5,796 nucleotides of DNA from Treponema sp. Its GTDB lineage: Bacteria; Spirochaetota; Spirochaetia; Treponematales; Breznakiellaceae. Location: contig JAIRLQ010000061.1 of the NCBI GenBank assembly GCA_031259345.1, positions 1 through 5,796 on the forward strand. The letters run 5' to 3'. Both the position numbers and the translations under genes were made by a program. Positions 1-5,796 of this stretch are shown here, one piece after another (positions within the stretch are counted from its first letter, which is position 1; each line of letters starts with the position of its first letter). The notes below the pieces were generated by a model. The model made no database searches. It worked only from the letters and a program-made list of their open reading frames with translations, and was not told the origin of the DNA.

Positions 1-693
1 CCCGCGCCATTGCCGTAGTTGGGCCACTGTGGGCTTCACGCCGTCTTCAATCGCCTTTCTGCAAGGTTCCAGGACAAAATGTTCCGCATGGGAGATCCGG
101 CGGCAGGCCTCCGCCAGCATCGGAGCGGCATCCGCCGGAATCACCACCGCCCCATGACAGTCGGCATGGATCAAATCGCCGGGGCTCACCAGGAGACCGC
201 ATATTTCCACCGGGCAGTTATGGTCTACCAAATGGGATTCCGAGCGGGCCACCATGATATCCGTGGAAAAGAAACAGAAACCCAGCGGCCCTACCTCGTT
301 CAGATCCCGCACCCCTCCGTGGGTCAAGGTTCCCACCGCGCCCAGCGCCTTGAAGGTAGTCGCCTGCACCTCCCCCCAGAAGGACCCGATGGGCCGGGAA
401 TCAATATCCCGTACCACGGCTATCACCGGGCCGCTCATCGCCCTGACATCCTCAAAAAAGGCAAACATCATCTCCTTTTCCTCCGGTGTGGGGACTTTTA
501 TACCCGATACTTTTGCGGTTGCGGCATAACCCACCATAGGCTTTTCCGAAACGGCAGTTGGGGTACGTGGCAGCATACCGGGATAGGTAAACCCTTCCAT
601 GTTGGGCCTGATCTTGAAACTTTCCAGCGCGTTCCACACCGTGGGGGTGTCGAAACCCCGCAATTCTTCCAACTGCTCCTTGTTAAGCAACAT
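1..693 (-). CDS. RraA-family aldolase/decarboxylase-like protein (3' end cut by window)
   Basis: This is the last visible gene of the operon; it is open to base 1 with no stop codon, so the C-terminus is missing, probably by only a few residues since the family usually has about 160-240. Counting from the upstream ATG at 699, the visible signatures are WGEVQA (108-113), GAVGTLTHGGVRDLNE (120-135) and GDLIHADCHGAVVIP (174-188). These match the RraA/HMG-aldolase fold, in which the Arg-Asp pair and a following acidic residue bind substrate and divalent metal; R131, D132 and E135 are all present. Retention of RD-x2-E favours a class II retro-aldolase or oxaloacetate-type decarboxylase over an RNase E inhibitor, and the operon context agrees. 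The usual DG before the RD motif reads HG here. The AAGGAG site (703-708) lies 3 bases from ATG-699 but 9 from ATG-693, so I prefer 693. The substrate is unknown; pyruvate release is an inference. Confidence 0.88.
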   Translation of the reverse strand, partial: MLLNKEQLEELRGFDTPTVWNALESFKIRPNMEGFTYPGMLPRTPTAVSEKPMVGYAATAKVSGIKVPTPEEKEMMFAFFEDVRAMSGPVIAVVRDIDSRPIGSFWGEVQATTFKALGAVGTLTHGGVRDLNEVGPLGFCFFSTDIMVARSESHLVDHNCPVEICGLLVSPGDLIHADCHGAVVIPADAAPMLAEACRRISHAEHFVLEPCRKAIEDGVKPTVAQLRQWRG

Positions 694-702
694 AATCATA
701 CT

Positions 703-708
703 CTCCTT
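703..708 (-). promoter_or_regulatory. Ribosome binding site of the RraA-family gene (decides start)
   Basis: AAGGAG on the minus strand follows a run of eight A. Two in-frame ATG codons follow, 3 and 9 bases downstream (699 and 693). The nearer one is closer than any other start in this window (4 to 7 bases), so the second ATG is favoured, though 699 cannot be excluded. Confidence 0.6.
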
Positions 709-722
709 TTTTTTAAACCGGC

Positions 723-2021
723 TTATTTCACTATGATCGCTGTGAGTAACACCATCGTGGTTCCCAGTAACAGAATCCATTTATAGACCACCTTGAAGGT
801 ATCGCGGTAATTGAGGCCCATCAAGGCAAGGCCGAGATGCGTTGAAGCGGTTGTCAGGCAGGCTCCGCCTCCCAAACAGCGTCCCACGACAACCATGGAT
901 GCCACCGTGTCCGGCGAAACGCCGTATTGGACGCCGACATCCACTAACACCGGCATAATGCCGTAAATCATTGCATCGGCGTTGAGCAGCCAACTGAGGG
1001 GCGTAATAAACAGCCCCACAATGATATGGATAACACTGTTTAGCTGTGAAGGAATTACCGAAACGATAGCATTTGCGAGGGCGTTAAACATACCGGTTCC
1101 GTCCATGATCCCCAGCAGCGACCCGGCTCCCACAACGGTATATACATTTACGAGGAGATCCCCCGCGTGATCCTTAATCCGGGCGTTTTGTTCTTTGATG
1201 CTGCGGTAGTTAAGAGGAAGCACGATGGCGCAACCTAAGAGAAAGGCGATGTAGGAAGGAACTCCAATGAACAGGGAAGTCAGGAGAATGAGCGTTATAC
1301 TAAAATTAATCCAAAAAAGTTTGGGGCGCCGCAGAGCCTTTGTTTTTTCGGAATCGGCGATTTTTCCCGCCAACTGGAGATCCCCGGCGGGAATAAAGAC
1401 TCCGCGTTTTTGTTCCGCCCGGGAAGCAAAATAGAGGATGACGAAACTTGAAATGAGGCTTACGGCCTGTACCGGAACAATCTTGCGATACAGGATCATC
1501 ACATCGTCAAGGCCAAGAACGGCCGCTGTTCGGGCCATTGGGCCTGCCCAGGGAAGGAGGTTCATCGTAGTAAGTACGGTTAAAAAAATAAGCCCCATCA
1601 AGGTCCGGCTTATTTTTAATTTGTCGAATACGATCAGCATGGGGGGAACCGTTATCATCAGAGCGGATATTCCCTGTCCATCCAAAGAGGTAATAACGGC
1701 AATCAGCGCCGTCATCGCTGTTACGCTAAACACGCTTTTGCCGATAAATTTATTTTTCAGCATACGGTTAATGATAGGCTCAAAGAGTCCGGCATCGGCC
1801 ATCACGCCGAAGTAAATGGTGGCAAAGATTAACAACGCGGCGATGACCAGCACGTCACTGATGCCTTCGTGGACAAATTTCATCGTGTTGATAAATCCTG
1901 TTCCAATAACAAGGGCCACCACAATCGGAAGAAGCGCCATGATATTTCCCGGCAAGAAATTACTTTTTAAAATTAACACCAGCAGAACCGCCAGCAAAAA
2001 AACAGTCGCCATAACCAGCAT
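723..2021 (-). CDS. CitMHS-family citrate/carboxylate:cation symporter
   Basis: This 432-residue inner-membrane protein consists mostly of hydrophobic helices split by a charged cytoplasmic loop at about 200-235. It carries family signatures: a first hydrophobic stretch at 2-18, YFGVMADAGLF (70-80), SLDGQG (112-117), NLLPWAGPMAR (154-164) and, in the second half, LNADAMIYGIMPVL (347-360). NLLPW-GP-AR and D-A-G-L-F are characteristic of the CitMHS family, which includes the Bacillus metal-citrate transporters CitM and CitH that import divalent-metal-citrate complexes with protons. The length is normal for the family. The start is supported by AAAGGAG (2028-2034) six bases upstream. It lies 30 bases after the DUF4387 gene and about 23-29 bases before the RraA-family gene, consistent with one operon. 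The family call is firm; citrate itself is not, because members and relatives differ in substrate, and the neighbouring enzymes suggest some other citrate-like or branched carboxylate is possible. Confidence 0.93.
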   Translation of the reverse strand: MLVMATVFLLAVLLVLILKSNFLPGNIMALLPIVVALVIGTGFINTMKFVHEGISDVLVIAALLIFATIYFGVMADAGLFEPIINRMLKNKFIGKSVFSVTAMTALIAVITSLDGQGISALMITVPPMLIVFDKLKISRTLMGLIFLTVLTTMNLLPWAGPMARTAAVLGLDDVMILYRKIVPVQAVSLISSFVILYFASRAEQKRGVFIPAGDLQLAGKIADSEKTKALRRPKLFWINFSITLILLTSLFIGVPSYIAFLLGCAIVLPLNYRSIKEQNARIKDHAGDLLVNVYTVVGAGSLLGIMDGTGMFNALANAIVSVIPSQLNSVIHIIVGLFITPLSWLLNADAMIYGIMPVLVDVGVQYGVSPDTVASMVVVGRCLGGGACLTTASTHLGLALMGLNYRDTFKVVYKWILLLGTTMVLLTAIIVK

Positions 2022-2051
2022 TATATACTCCTTTCCACTCGTTAGCGGTAT

Positions 2052-2357
2052 CTACACTTCTGTTTCGGCCAAGCGGATATATTGCTGGCCGAAGTGCATA
2101 TCATTTTCATATTTATGTCCCGAAGGCAGGGGCCGGGGAAATGAAAATTTAATTACCCGGATGCTGTCAACATAAAAAACCTTGATATGAGCCGCGTCCA
2201 CGTGGTACAGAGCCGCGACCTTTTCCCCGGTGATGTTGGGAGAATCCTTAATCCTATTATAAGATTCATTTTTATCGCAAAAGATTTCAACTGTTACCCA
2301 AAAGGGACCGGCGTTTTTTGAACGCACATACATTGCCAATTCTTTTACCTGTGCCAT
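2052..2357 (-). CDS. DUF4387 family protein, likely partner of the AtuA-like protein
   Basis: This small protein of 101 residues matches the DUF4387 pattern as I remember it. It has RSKNAGPF (12-19) near the N-terminus, then a beta-rich stretch (20-27), an acidic/helical segment with VAALYHV (47-53), an FPRPLPSG turn (73-80) and a conserved-looking DMHFGQQY block (86-93). There is no signal peptide or membrane segment, so it is cytoplasmic. No biochemical function is established for the family. DUF4387 genes are known to occur beside AtuA/DUF1446 genes, which suggests a small subunit or obligate partner. Here that partner is two genes upstream, separated by the beta-barrel gene. The start is set by AAAGGAG (2364-2370) six bases before the ATG; the gap to the preceding stop codon is 15 bases, giving tight operon linkage. 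The family identification is from pattern recognition, without a profile search. Confidence 0.85.
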   Translation of the reverse strand: MAQVKELAMYVRSKNAGPFWVTVEIFCDKNESYNRIKDSPNITGEKVAALYHVDAAHIKVFYVDSIRVIKFSFPRPLPSGHKYENDMHFGQQYIRLAETEV

Positions 2358-2372
2358 TTTATGCTCCTTTCT

Positions 2373-3329
2373 TTAAAACCGATATGTCAACCGGGCGCTT
2401 ATGAAATATCCATTGCCCGATGATTGTTCAGTTGTGCCATCATAGAGTTCCCAGCTGCGAAAAATATAGCCACCGCTTATTTCCAAAAAAGAAACGTCTA
2501 TTGTACCAAATACAGAATAATATCCCATATCATACATTCTGTCTTTTTCGCCCAGATCAAAATTTATGCTGTCATTTTTTATTCCCGCGCCTATTCCCGC
2601 AAAATCCCCTAATTTGTCTTCTTTGTTAAAAAAACGGTACCAAAGGGTACATTCAAACAGAAAATCCCGGATACCGCTGAAGCCTTCCATGCTGAAAGTT
2701 CCGTTCATGCGAATTTTGCTTTCAGGCGCTATAACAACATCAAGCTCCGGAGAGGTTGTCCAATTGAATGAAAGATTTATCCACGAAGAAGTAAAATCAA
2801 ACTTGATAAACGGCATTGGAAATACCGGAACCGTTATGCTGCCGATGTCAAATTCCGGCGCCATTATCGATGCACCCAGCGTTAGAGAAAGTGATTCGGT
2901 CCGTACAAACTCGTAACCATATCCTATCGTTGTCTGAAAAGTTTGTATTCCGCCGTATACCGGCTCATCAGAAGAACTTCTGAAACCACCCAATATATTG
3001 TGGCGTTTTATCCTTCTATCCGCGGCAAAGGAGATTTTATGATATATATCCGAATATCCGGCAAGTTCAGCGTGAGCAGAACCCTTTTCTTTTAGCAGGT
3101 ATGGCTGATAAAACGCCATAATCATAAGGCTGTCGCGTTCTACTGACAGCGGAAGCGTTTGTTCGCCTTTCATAAATATCATTCCACCTCTGGGTGTATG
3201 GTACTGCTGGTTCTCAAAGGAAACAAATTCATGCTTAAATATCGGTATTATGTTATAATTTTTATCGCCGTTATTTTCCGCGAAACATAATACCGGTATA
3301 ACAGCCAGCACAAAAATCATCCCTTTCAT
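2373..3329 (-). CDS. Putative outer-membrane beta-barrel protein (porin-like)
   Basis: I do not recognise a named family. The 318-residue product begins with a Sec signal peptide: MKG, a hydrophobic core at about 4-16, and a likely signal peptidase I site after CFA (residue 17, before EN). The rest is rich in alternating hydrophobic/polar stretches with many aromatics, such as FQTTIGYGYEF (131-141), SLSLTLGASI (146-155), SWINLSFNW (182-190), FLFECTLWYRFF (223-234) and YFISARLTYRF (308-318). Ending in an aromatic residue after such a strand is the classical signature of an outer-membrane barrel recognised by the BAM complex. The cysteine at 15 is not in a good lipobox (PVLC). The gene starts 10 bases after the stop of the AtuA-like gene, with a weaker AGAAGG site (3334-3339) only four bases from the ATG, so its translation may be coupled. 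Its DNA is AT-richer than its neighbours. An inferred role is outer-membrane passage of the operon's substrate; a structural or unrelated surface protein is an alternative. Confidence 0.82.
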   Translation of the reverse strand: MKGMIFVLAVIPVLCFAENNGDKNYNIIPIFKHEFVSFENQQYHTPRGGMIFMKGEQTLPLSVERDSLMIMAFYQPYLLKEKGSAHAELAGYSDIYHKISFAADRRIKRHNILGGFRSSSDEPVYGGIQTFQTTIGYGYEFVRTESLSLTLGASIMAPEFDIGSITVPVFPMPFIKFDFTSSWINLSFNWTTSPELDVVIAPESKIRMNGTFSMEGFSGIRDFLFECTLWYRFFNKEDKLGDFAGIGAGIKNDSINFDLGEKDRMYDMGYYSVFGTIDVSFLEISGGYIFRSWELYDGTTEQSSGNGYFISARLTYRF

Positions 3330-3339
3330 AAAACCTTCT

Positions 3340-4719
3340 TCATTCGATATTCACATATTCAAACTGTACCAGTTCCAGCGGGTCGGCCACATCAACCACA
3401 TGGTGGAGTTTGAATTCGCAGGTACCCCCCCGTGGACAATCCACCGGCGAAAAGGGAAACGCAAAACTGGGCAGTTGTTCCTGTACCCGGGAGTTTCCGT
3501 CATAATCCGCCGGAAAATGCAACAAAAAGGGGTTGAACACTTTGGCTATCTGGGTGGCCATTTCCTGGGTTTTGGCGGTAACGGTAAGCAACATACCAAT
3601 TTCCCGGGGTGGCAGCGTACCTTCGGGAACAGGACCGTCAAGGACGGCGTTATAGCCGTAGGCTTTGAAGTTAAACGAATAATCCTCAGCAGAAATACCG
3701 ATTTTACGGATATATGTATCCACATAAGCGCTGATGTTTCTGATCCACTTATCCGGGTCGGCCGTAATCTTGGGGTTGGCGATTCCCACGAGGCTTATGT
3801 TTTGGAAACCCGCGACGGCGGCCCCTTCCAGTTTCATCGTGTATTGTGCGGCGTGTTCAAATTGGGAACCCGTTACATACACCGACTGTTCATCTATCTG
3901 GGTGTACACAGCGTCATGGGTCAGCATGGCGCCGGAAGGTTCCGTCAAACGGAAGGGGTCTACATTCTCGTACAGCAAATGCGCGGAGACAGTGTAGGGG
4001 GTGCAATGAGTACCGGGCAGCAGGGGCGTTACGGTAAACCCCTCCTCATCCACGGTAAGAAACACCCCTTTGCCTTCCTCATTATCCGTACACTGGGCCC
4101 CACATTCCACTGTCTTGGCCCCATGCCATGCTGCGGCGACATTACATCCCATTTTGACCGGCAGCGCCGCAATGATGGCAGTATCGGTGGCCCGTCCGCA
4201 GAGTACCACATCGGCGCCGTTTTCCAGGGCCTCCAGAAAGGGTTCGGCCCCCATCACGGCTACGATGTTGGCGCACTGGTTAAAAGTTTCAACGCTTATT
4301 TCGGGAGCCCCTTCCAGTGGGTGGATTTTGCCCTCATCCCACTTTTGTTTCAAGACCTCCGGATTTTGCTGGGAATAGACCTTGGCGATCTTTCCCGTAA
4401 AACCTTCCTCCCGGAAGATTTCCATAACAATTTCGGCGGTTTCATCGACCATGTTGTCCGTTCCACAAGTGCCGCAGCTTCCGATCAGGAGGGGAATTCC
4501 GCCCTGTTTCGCCCCGATCAAGGCGATCTGTAAATCGTTTTTCAACATCCCCCGTGCGTATTTACACATGTCATTGGCGAGGTATGCGGGACCGGAATCG
4601 GTAGAACCCGCGTCAATGGCGATAACATCAGGACCCATCGCCATTCCGTTATTGAAGGCTTCCTGGTGTATACCGGCCCCTAAACCGCCAATGGGCATCA
4701 GTATTTTACATTGCTTCAT
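3340..4719 (-). CDS. AtuA-like (DUF1446) family protein
   Basis: This first gene of the operon encodes 459 residues without signal peptide or membrane segments, so it is cytoplasmic. Family-type features are a glycine-rich N-terminus, PIGGLGAG (9-16), then DAGSTDSGP (36-44), GSCGTCGTD (80-88), GADVVLCGRATDTA (168-181) and a C-terminal CPRGGTCEFKLHHVVD (428-443). These fit the acyclic terpene utilisation AtuA/DUF1446 family. AtuA was named from the citronellol/geraniol gene cluster of Pseudomonas, but its reaction is not established, and many relatives lie in non-terpene operons; nothing here (no biotin carboxylase, no acyl-CoA dehydrogenase) points to terpenes. Several cysteines (82, 85, 174, 205, 210) could matter for metal or catalysis, but this is speculative. 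The ATG at 4719 is chosen because AAAGGAG (4727-4733) lies seven bases upstream; a longer TTG-initiated reading from 4743 would place the ribosome site inside the gene. Confidence 0.88.
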   Translation of the reverse strand: MKQCKILMPIGGLGAGIHQEAFNNGMAMGPDVIAIDAGSTDSGPAYLANDMCKYARGMLKNDLQIALIGAKQGGIPLLIGSCGTCGTDNMVDETAEIVMEIFREEGFTGKIAKVYSQQNPEVLKQKWDEGKIHPLEGAPEISVETFNQCANIVAVMGAEPFLEALENGADVVLCGRATDTAIIAALPVKMGCNVAAAWHGAKTVECGAQCTDNEEGKGVFLTVDEEGFTVTPLLPGTHCTPYTVSAHLLYENVDPFRLTEPSGAMLTHDAVYTQIDEQSVYVTGSQFEHAAQYTMKLEGAAVAGFQNISLVGIANPKITADPDKWIRNISAYVDTYIRKIGISAEDYSFNFKAYGYNAVLDGPVPEGTLPPREIGMLLTVTAKTQEMATQIAKVFNPFLLHFPADYDGNSRVQEQLPSFAFPFSPVDCPRGGTCEFKLHHVVDVADPLELVQFEYVNIE

Positions 4720-4726
4720 ATCTTTA

Positions 4727-4733
4727 CTCCTTT
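4727..4733 (-). promoter_or_regulatory. Ribosome binding site of the AtuA-like gene (decides start)
   Basis: AAAGGAG on the minus strand sits seven bases before ATG-4719. Because it lies inside the longer TTG-4743 reading, it settles the start at 4719. Confidence 0.8.
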
Positions 4734-4762
4734 CATATCCCAAAACCGGGGCTCAAATTTCC

Positions 4763-4787
4763 AATATCTACTGAAGGTATTGATATT
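4763..4787. promoter_or_regulatory. Short AT-rich dyad at the operon transcription start
   Basis: AATATC (4763-4768) and GATATT (4782-4787) form a perfect six-base inverted repeat around a 13-base centre. It overlaps the predicted operon transcription start (about 4784). It could be an additional regulator contact or a weak leader hairpin. In such AT-rich DNA it may also be chance. Confidence 0.25.
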
Positions 4788-4809
4788 TTTAATATAAAGG
4801 GATTATTAT
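4780..4809 (+). promoter_or_regulatory. Candidate promoter of the LysR-family gene
   Basis: TTGATA (4780-4785) and TATTAT (4804-4809) are spaced by 18 bases, each one mismatch from the sigma70 consensus. This would start transcription near 4816 and leave a leader of about 55 bases. It overlaps the operon promoter on the other strand, so the two could compete. A second pair, TTAACA (4827-4832) and TATATT (4851-4856), also has 18-base spacing but would start inside the ribosome binding site, so it is less likely. Confidence 0.4.
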
Positions 4810-4819
4810 TATTTGTAAA
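4791..4819 (-). promoter_or_regulatory. Predicted sigma70-type promoter of the carboxylate operon
   Basis: Read on the minus strand, TTTACA (4819-4814) and TATATT (4796-4791) are separated by exactly 17 bases, and each differs from consensus at one position. The predicted start is about 4784, giving a leader of roughly 65 bases before the AtuA-like gene. It is the best promoter-like pair in the intergenic region and is correctly placed to drive all five minus-strand genes. Confidence 0.6.
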
Positions 4820-4828
4820 ATACTATTT

Positions 4829-4849
4829 AACAAATGATTATCATAGGTT
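4829..4849. promoter_or_regulatory. Imperfect palindrome, candidate LysR operator
   Basis: Half-sites AACAAATGAT (4829-4838) and ATCATAGGTT (4840-4849) match as an inverted repeat at 8 of 10 positions around one central base; the inner ATGAT/ATCAT arms are perfect. The centre lies about 55 bases upstream of the predicted operon start, within the range where LysR-type activators bind, and just upstream of the regulator's own start, which would suit autorepression. It does not give a T-N11-A box on its own symmetry axis, so the assignment remains an inference. Confidence 0.45.
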
Positions 4850-4870
4850 TTATATTATGGAGGATGAAAA

Positions 4871-5776
4871 ATGACTGACAGGCAGCTTGAGTACATTTTA
4901 GAGATTGCAAAGCAGGGGAATATTACTGCGGCGGCCCAGAAACTCAATATCAGCCAGCCCTCCCTCAGTAATGTGCTTGCCCATGTCGAAGAAAGCGCGG
5001 GAGCCCGGTTTTTTGATCGAAGCCTTTCTCCTATGCCCCTGACTTACGCTGGTGAGCGCTATGTCCAGGCGGCTAAGAAAATACTGGCCGTTATGGATGA
5101 ATTTCAGCGGCAGATGGATGATATACGCAACGAACTGACAGGCCGCCTCTCCATTGGCTGCGGCCCCTATCACTCCCCGCTCATCATTCCGGCCATACTC
5201 CCGGTACTCCTTAAATTACATCCGGGCGTACAATACAAGCTGAGCGAAGCTTCTTATTCCGTCCTGGAAGAACGACTCCTGGCAGGCGGTCTTGACATTA
5301 TCTTCAGCGCAAAGAAACTTAAAAACCCCATAGTTAAATGTATCGCTTTGAAAAAAGAAGAAATGCTGCTCCTGGTGCCAAAAGATTTTCATCTTTCGGA
5401 TAAGGCCGGCGGAAAAAATACCAGTAATCCCTTTCTCGCTCTACAAAAGGCCGGCAAAGTCCCCTTTGTACTTGTAAAACAAGGCCATCAACTGAGGAAC
5501 ATCATTGACAAAATTTTTGCGGATATGGGGTATGTCCCCAACATTATCCTTGAAACCGACAATTGGGAGACCTGCCTGCACATGGTTAAAAGCGGTATCG
5601 CCTTCACCATATTGCCGTATGCCCGTATCGACATTGACGGTGAACGTGTCCATAAGTACAGCCTAAAGGGTGATTATTATCAGCAAGCTTTTTTATGCTA
5701 CCGTAAAAACACCTACTTTTCCAAAGTAATGACCGAATTTATCACTATTACCCTTTCGGTGTTTTCACAGAAATAG
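4871..5776 (+). CDS. LysR-family transcriptional regulator
   Basis: This complete 301-residue regulator has typical family length. It has an N-terminal winged helix-turn-helix (about 3-60) with the usual NITAAAQKLNISQPSLSNVL recognition region (17-36) and FFDR at 47-50, a linker helix at about 62-88, then a periplasmic-binding-protein-like effector domain from about 91 to 296, beginning GRLSIGCGPY. GYVPNIILETDNWETCLHMVKSG falls at 220-242 and the usual glycine-rich inducer-pocket segment GIAFTILPY at 242-250. The start is supported by GGAGG (4859-4863) seven bases upstream. Divergent orientation from the operon is the classical LysR arrangement, so it most likely activates the operon in response to its substrate or an intermediate, and may repress itself. 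The inducer is unknown. Only 20 bases follow the TAG stop, and no terminator is visible in them. Confidence 0.95.
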   Translation: MTDRQLEYILEIAKQGNITAAAQKLNISQPSLSNVLAHVEESAGARFFDRSLSPMPLTYAGERYVQAAKKILAVMDEFQRQMDDIRNELTGRLSIGCGPYHSPLIIPAILPVLLKLHPGVQYKLSEASYSVLEERLLAGGLDIIFSAKKLKNPIVKCIALKKEEMLLLVPKDFHLSDKAGGKNTSNPFLALQKAGKVPFVLVKQGHQLRNIIDKIFADMGYVPNIILETDNWETCLHMVKSGIAFTILPYARIDIDGERVHKYSLKGDYYQQAFLCYRKNTYFSKVMTEFITITLSVFSQK

Positions 5777-5796
5777 CGCCTGCATTCGCCAAGCCG

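Noticed and set aside
707..714. Run of eight T (A on the coding strand) between the CitMHS and RraA-family genes, considered as a terminator.
   Set aside because: On the operon strand it is an A-run leading into AAGGAG, and there is no GC-rich hairpin before a T-run in that direction. It looks like part of a translation start region.
19..786. Plus-strand open frame (255 codons) opposite the RraA-family gene and the end of the CitMHS gene.
   Set aside because: It is antisense to two recognisable proteins, spans their junction, and gives a His/Arg-rich product without family resemblance.
1438..2175. Two adjoining plus-strand open frames opposite the CitMHS and DUF4387 genes.
   Set aside because: They are complementary shadows of a confidently identified transporter; the Ser/Thr/Ile-rich translations show no domain.
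2373..3329. Barrel protein as a lipoprotein, from the cysteine at residue 15.
   Set aside because: The residues before it are PVL, lacking the small residue normally required just before the lipidated cysteine, while a normal signal peptidase I site follows at CFA-EN.
3400..4533. Long plus-strand open frame (377 codons) opposite the AtuA-like gene.
   Set aside because: It lies wholly antisense to a gene with clear family motifs and a good ribosome site. The product is low-complexity and rich in Gly/His/Arg with no recognisable domain, as expected of a GC-rich mirror frame.
4827..4856. TTAACA/TATATT pair as the main regulator promoter.
   Set aside because: Sequence match and spacing are good, but transcription would begin at about 4863, inside the GGAGG site, leaving almost no leader. 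Kept only as a lesser alternative.

Overview
The window holds most of a catabolic-looking operon on the minus strand and its probable divergent regulator on the plus strand. In transcription order from the shared control region at about 4720-4870, the minus-strand genes are: an AtuA/DUF1446-family protein (3340-4719), a small outer-membrane beta-barrel protein (2373-3329), a DUF4387 protein (2052-2357), a CitMHS-type citrate/carboxylate symporter (723-2021), and an RraA-family aldolase/decarboxylase-like protein whose 3' end runs off the window at base 1. A complete LysR-family regulator (4871-5776) is transcribed the other way. The minus-strand genes are separated by only 10-30 bases, nearly all with a strong AAGGAG-type ribosome binding site, so they very probably share one mRNA.

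The control region is AT-rich. It contains a good sigma70-like promoter for the operon (TTTACA, 17 bases, TATATT), a plausible overlapping promoter for the regulator, and a 21-base imperfect palindrome just upstream of the operon promoter, where a LysR activator would be expected to sit. No RNA gene, insertion sequence, CRISPR array or convincing terminator was seen.

The genes suggest one route for a small di- or tricarboxylate. The beta-barrel could pass it through the outer membrane and the CitMHS protein could carry it across the inner membrane. The AtuA-like/DUF4387 pair (function not established) could act on it in the cytoplasm, with the RraA-fold enzyme doing a metal-dependent retro-aldol cleavage or decarboxylation, and the LysR protein could sense it. 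The substrate cannot be named from the sequence; citrate-like or branched hydroxy acids are guesses from the family affiliations.

The host is a diderm bacterium, shown by the signal peptide plus beta-barrel ending in an aromatic residue. Moderate overall G+C, AT-rich promoters and strong Shine-Dalgarno sites would fit, for example, a gut-associated spirochaete (Treponema-like) or another anaerobe, but this assignment is weak. The most unusual point is the beta-barrel gene, clearly AT-richer than its neighbours, lying between the AtuA-like and DUF4387 genes.
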